25,538 bases of DNA from Vairimorpha apis BRL 01 (taxonomy: Eukaryota; Microsporidia; Nosematidae). The DNA lies in assembly GCA_000447185.1 (NCBI GenBank), contig KE647269.1:1-25538 (forward strand). The letters are read 5' to 3'. Below the pieces are notes generated by a model. It saw nothing but the letters and a program-made list of their open reading frames with translations, ran no database searches and had not been told where the DNA came from. Position numbers and translations under genes: made by a program. Of this stretch, positions 10,711 through 18,699 are shown one piece after another. Position 1 is the stretch's first letter; each line of letters opens with the position of its first letter.

Positions 10711-10958
10711 TTATGTTTTTAAATATGAAGATACAATAACAATAAATATTTAAAAATATATATTAATAGTTTTTTTTAAAATTACAAAAAAAGAAAAATT
10801 TAATCAAATTAAAAAAATTTTACAAAAATTCAAATAAAACTTTTTATTCTTTTACATAAAATAATTATATTTCTGATATTAATTGTTATAAAATGTACGT
10901 GTTAAAAAATTTAATCAAAAGAAATTAAGAAATTATTTTTATTTCACTCAAATAGGGC

Positions 10959-11625
10959 ATGAATATTGAACCTGAAAAATATAATAACATTAAAAAAAGC
11001 AATAACTATACACTAACATCAAATAAGTTTTTAAATTGTTGTTCAATTAAAAATGTTGAAGAAATTTTTCTAGTTTTATGTGTTAATAATGCTATTATGT
11101 CTATCATTTGTCAATCTTTAGTAAATACAAATTCTAAATTTATAATATTTATTTGGCCTAAATTATGTTGTATTAATTACATAATCTCACTTTATAAAGA
11201 ATATTATATTCATTACGATAATGTTTCTTTTAGAGGAATATTAAATTTAATAGGAATAAGTATAGCATTTACTGTCTCATATTGTATATATAGAACAGAA
11301 TTTTTATATTGGATACCAATTTTGTATATGAAACATTTTATTAATTTAATCATTGTAAAAAACAAACTTTTTTTTTATTAATGAAATTTTAAATTACTCT
11401 AGTATAATATTATTTATATTACGATATAACGTTTTATTTTTATTAATAACTATATTAAGTTGTTTTTTATATTATCAAAACAAAGTATTTGGATTAATTT
11501 TTATTATTATTATTTGTTACAAGTGGTTAAATTTATTAATCAATAATATGTTTGTACGAATTTGTATTGTATTAATTGAGATAAAATTAGTAATATTTAT
11601 TGTATATATGTATAAAAAATATTAG
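10959..11625 (+). pseudogene. Multi-pass membrane protein, frameshifted (possibly Pom33/TMEM33-like)
   Basis: The first frame (10959-11381, 140 codons) starts one base after GGG at 10955-10957, a variant of the microsporidian start signal. It holds about four hydrophobic helices at roughly residues 36-55, 62-80, 93-112 and 115-133. At a run of nine T (11368-11376) it shifts to a frame that stops at once, but the next frame continues openly to TAG at 11623-11625. That adds about 80 residues with three or four more membrane helices. One base fewer in the T run would join them into a protein of about 220 residues. The spacing of helices and a few polar positions recall the ER/nuclear-pore membrane proteins of the TMEM33/Pom33 family, but this is weak. 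The frameshift may be an assembly error rather than gene death. Confidence 0.65.
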
Positions 11626-12405
11626 TATGTAAATTTATAACTTTAAAATTATTTGACAAAAATTAATAAAATTTATGTAATGAATTTATGGTATAACTTT
11701 ATATATATTTGTGTTTTTAAAAGTTGTTTTTTATAATTACAAAATATTATTTTTTAATTTTATCTTATGATTAAAATATTTATTTATAAACTTGATAGTA
11801 TTTTGATATATTTTCTTGTTTAAAACTTATATTATTGAAAAATTTTAAAAAAATTAAATTTATGAATTTTTTTATAAAAATGTCTTTATAAGATATAATT
11901 TATTATGTTTCAAATAAATCTTTTTTTAAAATATTACCTTAATAGATTAAAAATAATTTTTAAAAAAATTAACAATATAGAACTAAAATATATATAAAAT
12001 TAAAGATACATCTTTTATTTATTTAATCAGTTATATGGTTTTTTTTATATAATTTTTTTTGTAAAAGTTTAAATAATTAATTTTTCCATAAAATATTAAT
12101 ACTTAAAAAAATTATAAACATTTTAAAGTATAATTTTCTTTAATAAAATTTTAATAATAATTATTAATTTTCGATTTAATTTATTATATTTTATTATTAA
12201 GATTTAAATGTTTTTAAAAATGTAGTAATACTTAGTTTAACATAATAGTAAATTTTTTTTAATGATTTAAGTATTATAACTAAACAAAAATTACCAAAAG
12301 AGGTTTCAAGTATTGAAATTTTTAAAATAAAATAATAATAATTCGGTTTTTTTATATGTAAATTATTTTCATGACATTAACAACATTAATCTTTAAAATA
12401 ACTTT

Positions 12406-12407
<2 letters not shown>
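11626..12407. other. AT-rich intergenic, no gene seen
   Basis: Almost pure A+T between the membrane-protein gene and the TTTA microsatellite. No convincing frame or RNA gene. Confidence 0.7.
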
Positions 12408-12494
<87 letters not shown>

Positions 12495-12497
12495 TTT
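12408..12497. repeat. TTTA microsatellite, about 22 units
   Basis: An uninterrupted tetranucleotide tract of 90 bp. It is the only long perfect tandem repeat in the window and is likely to vary in length between isolates. Confidence 0.98.
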
Positions 12498-12649
12498 TAA
12501 AATATAAACTTAAATTAAAAATTTAAATTACAATGATTTAAAAACTACAAATTTTTTATATTGACACTTTAAATTGTTTTAAATATATAAAAAAAATTTA
12601 AATGAGATCTATATTTATTATTTAGTTAATATTTATCATTTATGTTAGA

Positions 12650-13203
12650 AATTAAATTATCACTTTAGTGATAAAGCAATATTTTATTTTAAATGTAAAA
12701 ATTTTGGTGTACATAGGAACATAACTTTTTTAAGATAATGCTTGATTTGACTCTTATTATAAACTTCTTTACTGTTAAAATGTTTATTTAAACATTATTA
12801 GAGCTTTTGCTTTTAAAAAAATTTATTTCTAATATTCATTACTTTCGATAACTTTGTTTAAAAAAATTGTATTTATCTATGATATTTTTAGTAAGAATAA
12901 ATTATAAATTCTAAATAATATGAAAGATCATAACAAAAATATAATTTTTTTTTAAAAAATTTTAATTATCTAATTAAAAAATAAAATTAAAGCATCATTA
13001 TCATTGAATTATAATTTAATTATTATTGAATAATATTTTGTGATAACCCGTTTAAGTATTAGTTCAGAAGATAGATATCTTTCCAATATAGACTGTACCA
13101 TTCTAAAAATAGTCTCTTGTATTACATTATATATTATAATATTTTTAATTTGTAAAATTCACTCTCCTCGTGTCGTTGCTCCGAATTGTATATATACTTG
13201 TAG
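12650..13203 (-). pseudogene. Decayed gene, unidentified
   Basis: Minus-strand coding-like blocks follow one another with stops and frame changes. At 13203-13009 the frame carries YIQFGATTRG, a TGA after the next Glu codon, then IYNVIQETIFRMVQSILERY and LSSELILKRVITKYY, which looks strongly helical. Further on (about 12840-12690) come NKVIESNEY and KSQIKHYLKKVMFLCTPKF. The plus strand over 13040-13255 is also open for 71 codons, but only with a GTG start and no ATG, so I treat that as the shadow. The family is not recognised. The length implied (about 180 residues) and a TGA at a possible Trp position resemble the other relics here. Confidence 0.35.
12657..12674. other. Short perfect hairpin
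   Basis: TTATCACT and AGTGATAA form an eight-base inverted repeat separated by two bases. It may be chance in AT-rich DNA; no role is evident. Confidence 0.4.
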
Positions 13204-13980
13204 AGTTTATCTTTGTATATTTAAGTTATTCTATAAAATTAAAATAAACAAATAAATTAATTAATTAATTAAAAAGTAAAGTAAATAAATCAAAATGAAC
13301 AAATATAAAAATGTGGTAACTACTATCACAATTTTACAATAAATTTATAAGAATAATGGTTTAAATTTTTTTGGTTTTTATTATGTAAAATAAATTTGAG
13401 ATTCAATTATCTTAATAAATTTATGTTTATGTTATAAATTTAAATATTCCTAAAAAATAAAATTTTTATTTTTTATTTTTCAATATAAATTATTTTTAAT
13501 TTGATTTTATAGTTCTTAGTTGTATTTATAACAAATCTATAATATTTAAAATATTTTGTTTGTAAATTAAGTTGTAACTAAATTTTTTTAATAAATTAGA
13601 TTTTTTATACACATAAATTTCTATGTTTTTATTTTACTGAGAATAAAATTTAAACTGTAAAATTTTTTAATTTTTACAATAATAATAAAAAAAGCATTTT
13701 AAAAAATGTTAATTTATATATTTTTTTTTACGATATGTTTTACTTAAATATTCTTTATTAAGATATTAATTAGCGCTCAATTTAATAAAATCATCGTTGA
13801 AGCTTATAATTTTATTACAGAAAAAATTAAATGTAATATAATATGAAATGAACAAAATAAAAACTAAAAAAAAATGATCAAATTTATTCACAATATAATT
13901 TATTTGTAAAAAAATTGGAATTAATTCATTTTTTTATTAGAATTTATAATAACCATAATTTATATAAAAATAATTAAATT
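13204..13980. other. AT-rich intergenic, no gene seen
   Basis: Low-complexity AT sequence including a short (TTAA)n tract near 13257-13271. No convincing coding or RNA feature. Confidence 0.65.
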
Positions 13981-14800
13981 TATTAATATAGAATTAGAAT
14001 TCAACAAAAAACATAACATAAAACAAATAAATTCAACTACATTTATGGATTTAATTTTTCAAGCAAAAAAACAAATTTAAATATTTCTGAACAAGAAGTT
14101 AATAATTATTTTTTAAATAATAATTTAATATAAATACTAATAATATACAGGAAACTAACAATTATGTTATAAATACCAATAGTTTTATATAAAAATTTCA
14201 TCACAAACAAATTGACAATTATTTTTTTTGGTAGTACTACAAATTAGAATTCTTATTTACAAAAAAATAATATTGCTTTAAAAATGATAGCATAAACATA
14301 AATATAAAACAATTGAATAGGTTAAAAATGTTTAACAAATGATTAAATATTATAATTTTTGTTTGATAAATATATTAGAAATTCAAACATTTATTTAATG
14401 AACAATATGAATATATAAAAAAAATAGTATTTGAATTAGAAAAACTTTATTTTGTCTGAAATACTGACTTATAAGTTAAATAACAATTATTATTAAATAA
14501 ATGAATAAATAAGAACTATTGTAATAACTATGAATGTGAATGTCTTATAATGTTGAGTTTATCAGATAATGGGTATAAAATTGTTATTAGCACTTTTAAA
14601 TGGAATCATTTATATTTCAACTAGTAATAATTAATATCATTTCTCATAAAACCTTTTATTCATTATAATTTTTTATTATTTGAAATATAATTATTGATTA
14701 ACAAAAGCAATTTTTTATAAATTACTTAGATTGACTAAGGGAAGTTGACATTCCTGTATAACCATTTTTAGAAAAATTTTTTTTAATAAAAGTTATAAAG
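13981..14800 (+). pseudogene. Decayed Asn-rich gene with FAR1/MULE-like Cys-His remnant
   Basis: The plus strand carries a series of coding-like blocks that change frame. They begin with IELEFNKKHNIKQINSTTF (about 13990), then LNISEQEVNNYFL, NNIQETNNYVINTNSF and HHKQIDNYFFW. From 14379 a single frame holds KHLFNEQYEYIKKIVFELEK. After four stops it continues with an open 36-codon block at 14514-14621 containing CNNYECECLIMLSL, DNGYKIV and FKWNH. The spacing of Cys residues, the central GYKIV strand and the final N-H resemble the FAR1/FLYWCH-type zinc-binding domain at the start of Mutator-like transposases. That match is by eye only. Stops include TGA at a possible Trp position. It is clearly no longer functional. 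Confidence 0.4.
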
Positions 14801-15071
14801 TATAATATTTAAAACATAAGGTTTAAAATTTTTATACTACGATGAAAAATATTTTATTACTTATTTAATGTGTTTCTTTTTTTTATTATTTACAATTTTT
14901 ATTTATTTAAAATAAAAATATTATTGTATTAAAGTTTGATAAGATTTTAAGAACAATTACTGTTACTAACTTTTTTTTAATCTTTACCTGCAAAACTAAT
15001 ATTAATAAAATTATTTATAATTAATGCTTTTTTTTTAAAAAATTAAATTTTTTTTTACTAATAAATTTATA

Positions 15072-15074
15072 CCC
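15072..15074 (+). promoter_or_regulatory. CCC start-associated signal of CDC37
   Basis: A CCC triplet lies 14 bases before the ATG in otherwise nearly pure A+T sequence. The same CCC/GGG triplet precedes nearly every other gene in the window and is a known microsporidian transcription/start signal. Confidence 0.6.
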
Positions 15075-15088
15075 TGTTTAAATATAAT

Positions 15089-15688
15089 ATGCAAAATCTT
15101 GAAGAAATTGAACTTTCAGATTCCTCATCAGAAATTCATCCAAACATAGATGAAAGAAGTTATAAAAATTGGAAAAGACAACAGAGACAACAAGAAAAAC
15201 AAAAGTTAAAAAATCGAGAAACAGAACTTAAATCTTTGAAAATTTTGACAGAGGAACAACAAAAAGAACTGTCTAATATTCAATCACAACTTGAGCCAAA
15301 ATATGTTGTTGTTGAAGACGATAATAATTTTAAAACTAGTACTGAAAAATTATCTGATATCGATTTTTGTGATGAATTATCAGAATTAGTTAAAGATTCA
15401 AGTATTAATAAATTTTTAGAAATTGTTGATGAAAATAAAATAAATTTAGATCAATTTGAAGAATTTGTTTTATATAATTTAAGTGAAAATATTAAAGAAG
15501 GAAATGATGATGCAGGGTTAATATTATGTAGACTAAGTTTATTAACAGGTTATTTTAGAAATCAAGGAGCTGATATGATGATGAAATTACAATATGAACT
15601 TAAAGATACAAAGAAAAAAGAAAAATTTGATCAAGAGTTAAAAGATTATTACGAACAATCTAAAAAAGCTATTTTAAATATGAAATAA
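15089..15688 (+). CDS. CDC37: Cdc37, Hsp90 co-chaperone for protein kinases (minimal form)
   Basis: Cdc37 bridges client protein kinases to Hsp90 in the cytosol. The N-terminus is diagnostic: IELSD (residues 7-11) with the position of the conserved CK2-phosphorylated serine at Ser10, then HPNID (17-21), then SYKNWKRQQR. This closely follows yeast and animal Cdc37. A charged helix or coiled coil covers about residues 24-70. Residues of about 95-165 correspond to the Hsp90-binding middle domain, ending in a helical tail with MMMKLQYEL and DQELKDYYEQ. At 199 residues it is far shorter than yeast (about 500) or human (about 380) Cdc37 and lacks the C-terminal domain. It is convergent with the Hsp90 gene, about 0.9 kb away. 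The stop codon overlaps AATAAA. I see no heat-shock element upstream. Confidence 0.85.
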   Translation: MQNLEEIELSDSSSEIHPNIDERSYKNWKRQQRQQEKQKLKNRETELKSLKILTEEQQKELSNIQSQLEPKYVVVEDDNNFKTSTEKLSDIDFCDELSELVKDSSINKFLEIVDENKINLDQFEEFVLYNLSENIKEGNDDAGLILCRLSLLTGYFRNQGADMMMKLQYELKDTKKKEKFDQELKDYYEQSKKAILNMK

Positions 15689-16078
15689 ATTATGTATTGT
15701 TTTTTACTTCAAAAAAAAAATTTGAACAAGTGTTTGTATATAATCTAAGATTAATAATATTTTTTAATATATATTTTTTTAAAATAATGTCTTTAACTAT
15801 TTTAATTAACTGATTCATATATAAATCAAATTGAAAAGTTTTCTTATTTATATTAAAAATTATTTGTTAATATATTATTCTAATAATTTTCCGATTTAAA
15901 TTTATTTTAAAAATTTAAAATTTAATTTATATATAAAATTCATTATTTAATGTATCATTATTTTTAAACATCGATGAATATTAATTCTAATAATAAAATT
16001 TAATTCTCTAAACAAAACTTTTTTATTGTTATTATTGTAAATTAACAAAAAATATTTATTTTAAAGTAATTATATTTG
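15689..16078. other. AT-rich intergenic, no gene seen
   Basis: AT-rich spacer after CDC37. It contains the probable 3' end of that transcript and nothing else I can support. Confidence 0.6.
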
Positions 16079-16390
16079 GTATTAACTCTTAAGAAAATTT
16101 TTAAGAGCAGTTCAATGAGTTGTGAGGAGAAGTCAAGATAACAGAAATAGAGAAATTAGATCATAAAACTAATGTTTATTAGAATCAATACTAGTATAAA
16201 TAATTAAAGTGTAAAAACTTTAAAACAAACAACATTGTATAGTGTTTCTAATTTAATCACAACCATAACTGAACATCTCTTTAAGGTTTTTTATCGTTTT
16301 CAAAAGTATTTTAAATTAGTATTAAATTTTTATGCTAATAAATTTCTTATAAAAAATAAACAATTTCAAGATTTTAAAATTTCTCAATAA
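16079..16390 (+). pseudogene. Coding relic, unidentified, possibly retrotransposon-derived at its 5' end
   Basis: One plus-strand frame of 104 codons contains four stops clustered in the middle. The last 60 codons are fully open (for example SVSNLITTITEHLFKVFYRF) but have no ATG. The first 18 codons (LTLKKIFKSSSM...) resemble the C-terminal tail of the retrotransposon copies (VTLKKTLESVSM in copy 1), with a shared DNA word AACTCTTAAGAAAA. Downstream of that the similarity fades. It may be an old, eroded third retroelement copy fused by chance to another relic, or one decayed gene with a coincidental match. Confidence 0.35.
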
Positions 16391-16608
16391 AGTTTTTTTA
16401 TATATTTAATCATGTTTTATATATATTTAAAGGCTAAACTTATACCTAATATTCCTTTTAAATATTTAATGTGAAAGTTTAAAAAAAAAGATAATAATAT
16501 TAACAATTTAATTTTTTTTAAAATGTTTTATCTCGCTTATAAAATTTTACAAAATGGAATTTAAAATTTATAACTACAAAAAAAATACACAATATAAAAA
16601 ATAAAAAT

Positions 16609-18636
16609 TTATTCAAGATTATACTTACTCATGTAATTGTAAATCATTTTGCAATACTCACTAGTCTTGTTCATAACAAATCCGCAGTTAAGTGATTCAG
16701 TATAGAATAATAATTTAAGATTATCAGCAAATTGTTCTTCGGAACTCTCATCAAAATATTTCTTCAATTTTTTAACAATATCATGATCTGGATTTAACTC
16801 AAATATTTTTTTTGCTCCTCCCATCATAAAAGATTGATCAATATTTCTAGCAGATAACTGTGCTTTCTTTATAAACTCAAGAGCAGCCGAATCAGAATAT
16901 TTGGCTGTAGAAATGACGGAAGGTACGGTTTTTAAACTTGTATTAATTTTAACTTTTTCAACTTCTTTTCCAAGAATTTCCTTTGCCTTTTTCAAAAATT
17001 CTTCATACTCTTTTTCAACATCAGCATTTTCAGTTGATTCTGATATAGGAAGTTCTACACCTTCAGAAGTAATTCTCTGAACAGTAAAGTCTTTGTATTT
17101 TTTCAATGACTTAAGCATTGCCTCGTCAGTTCCTTCATACATTAAAATAACTTCTAAGTCTAAATCCTTAAATCTTTCTAAAAATGGAGAGTTATCAACT
17201 TTATCTTTATCGACACCAGTTAAAATATAAATTTGTTTTTGATTTTCTTTCATTCCATCTACGTAGTCACTGAAAGTTTTCATCTTTCCTTCTGATTTTG
17301 TAGTTGGATATCTTAAAAGATTAACTAATTTTTCAAGTTGAGTATCCTTACATTCAGCAATTGCAAATTTTATCAAATTACCAAACTCCCTATAAAATTT
17401 CTTATATTGTTCTTCATCTTTAGATAATTTTGTAATCATATCAATAACTTTTTGTGGAAGTGTTTTTTTAATTAATCTCATAACATTGTTTCCTTGAATT
17501 AACTCTCTTGATACATTCATAGCAATATCATTAGAAGCTACCACTCCAACAACAAATTCCATCCATTCTGGCACTGCATCACCTAAATCGTCAGTGACAA
17601 ATACATTATTGGCATATAAATGAATATTCTTAGTTTTTTTATTTTGAGTGTTAAACATATCAAGTCTCATTCTCTTTGGAATAAATAATAAAATATTCAT
17701 GTTGATCATTCCTTGTATAGGATAATGTTGAACAGCCATATAAGTGTCCCAATCTCCAGAAATAGATTTATATAAACCAGCCAATTCTTCTTCAGTGGCA
17801 TTTTTTATTCCAGTATCCCAAAGTGGTTTTTCGTTATTGATTTTTACTTTTTCGATTATCTTCTTCTTTTTTACTTCTTTTGTTTCCTCTTCAACAACTG
17901 GTTCCTCATTTTCTTCTTTATTTTCAAGTTTATTTGCATCTCCGGTTTCTTCTTTATTTTCTGTATCATCAACTTCTTTTTCTTCAAATGTATAAATTGG
18001 AATACCAACAAACTGTGAATGTTTCTTAACCAAACTTATAATTTTCTTAGATTCTAAAAATTCTTCCATACCTTCTTTCAAATATAAAATAATTGAAGTA
18101 CCATGATTGAAATTTTCACCATCATATTTCTCGATAGTGTAATTATCTTTACCATATGAACTCCAAATATAAGCTTCATCTTCTGGGTGTCTTGTAACTA
18201 TATCAACTTTTTCTGCAACTAAGTAACTTGAATAAAATCCTAAACCGAATTGACCTATTAAATTACCAAGCTGACTTTTATCTCCTTGACTTTTTTCAAG
18301 TTCTTCTTTAAATTTTCTTGTACCAGAACTAGCTATTGATCCTATATCATTTATAAGATCTACTTTTCTCATTCCAATACCATTATCTTTTATAGTGAGA
18401 GTTTTATTATTTATGTCTGGTATAATCTGAATATTTAAACTTGAAATGTTATCAATTTCTAAATTTTTATCCTTGAAGTTCATATATAATCTTCTAAACT
18501 TATCACAGGCATCACTGGAGTTTGATATTAATTCACGTATAAATATATCAGATGTACTGTATACTGATTTAATTATAGTGTCCATGATTTTACTTGTGTC
18601 TACATCAAATGCGTGTTGTTCTGGTTGAGCTGACAT
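16609..18636 (-). CDS. HSP90: Cytosolic Hsp90 molecular chaperone, without MEEVD tail
   Basis: Hsp90 is the ATP-driven dimeric chaperone that matures kinases and other clients. All three domains are present in 675 residues. The N-terminal GHKL ATPase has the catalytic Glu at residue 35 and Asn39 in RELISNSSDA, D84 in DNGIG, and the lid glycine motif GQFGLGF at 128-134. A short charged linker lies at about 218-263. The middle domain has the catalytic Arg377 in NVSRE. The C-terminal dimerisation domain ends at YMSKYNLE. Yeast and animal cytosolic Hsp90 continue for some 30 more residues to MEEVD; here the stop comes first, and no other frame downstream encodes such a tail. There is no ER signal or retention motif. 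CCC lies directly before the ATG, and the stop codon overlaps AATAAA. All Trp codons are TGG. Confidence 0.98.
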   Translation of the reverse strand: MSAQPEQHAFDVDTSKIMDTIIKSVYSTSDIFIRELISNSSDACDKFRRLYMNFKDKNLEIDNISSLNIQIIPDINNKTLTIKDNGIGMRKVDLINDIGSIASSGTRKFKEELEKSQGDKSQLGNLIGQFGLGFYSSYLVAEKVDIVTRHPEDEAYIWSSYGKDNYTIEKYDGENFNHGTSIILYLKEGMEEFLESKKIISLVKKHSQFVGIPIYTFEEKEVDDTENKEETGDANKLENKEENEEPVVEEETKEVKKKKIIEKVKINNEKPLWDTGIKNATEEELAGLYKSISGDWDTYMAVQHYPIQGMINMNILLFIPKRMRLDMFNTQNKKTKNIHLYANNVFVTDDLGDAVPEWMEFVVGVVASNDIAMNVSRELIQGNNVMRLIKKTLPQKVIDMITKLSKDEEQYKKFYREFGNLIKFAIAECKDTQLEKLVNLLRYPTTKSEGKMKTFSDYVDGMKENQKQIYILTGVDKDKVDNSPFLERFKDLDLEVILMYEGTDEAMLKSLKKYKDFTVQRITSEGVELPISESTENADVEKEYEEFLKKAKEILGKEVEKVKINTSLKTVPSVISTAKYSDSAALEFIKKAQLSARNIDQSFMMGGAKKIFELNPDHDIVKKLKKYFDESSEEQFADNLKLLFYTESLNCGFVMNKTSEYCKMIYNYMSKYNLE

Positions 18637-18660
18637 GGGTTTAATTTTTAAATTTGTTTA

Positions 18661-18670
18661 TATATATAAA
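18661..18670 (-). promoter_or_regulatory. TATA-like element of HSP90
   Basis: TTTATATATA on the minus strand sits 25-34 bases upstream of the HSP90 ATG, between the heat-shock elements and the CCC at the start codon. The order fits a compact promoter, but AT words are common here, so the evidence is modest. Confidence 0.4.
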
Positions 18671-18698
18671 AAATTCTAGAAATTATAAATTCTAGAAA
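18671..18698 (-). promoter_or_regulatory. Paired heat-shock element upstream of HSP90
   Basis: Two copies of TTCTAGAA (18674-18681 and 18690-18697), each a TTCnnGAA heat-shock-factor half-site pair, lie within a 12-base direct repeat AAATTCTAGAAA. The pairs are 16 bases apart start to start, and the nearer one is 38 bases upstream of the ATG. Heat shock factor binds alternating nGAAn units as a trimer, so four units here could bind cooperatively. TTCTAGAA also occurs singly at about 8615 and 10620 by chance, but the tandem pair occurs only here, in front of a heat-shock gene. Confidence 0.75.
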
Positions 18699-18699
18699 A

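Noticed and set aside
13040..13255. 71-codon plus-strand gene
   Set aside because: It opens only with GTG, which nuclear genes do not use, and the opposite strand looks more protein-like.
17744..18628. Plus-strand frames of 83 and 60 codons opposite Hsp90
   Set aside because: They are antisense shadows of the conserved Hsp90 coding sequence and have no start signal.
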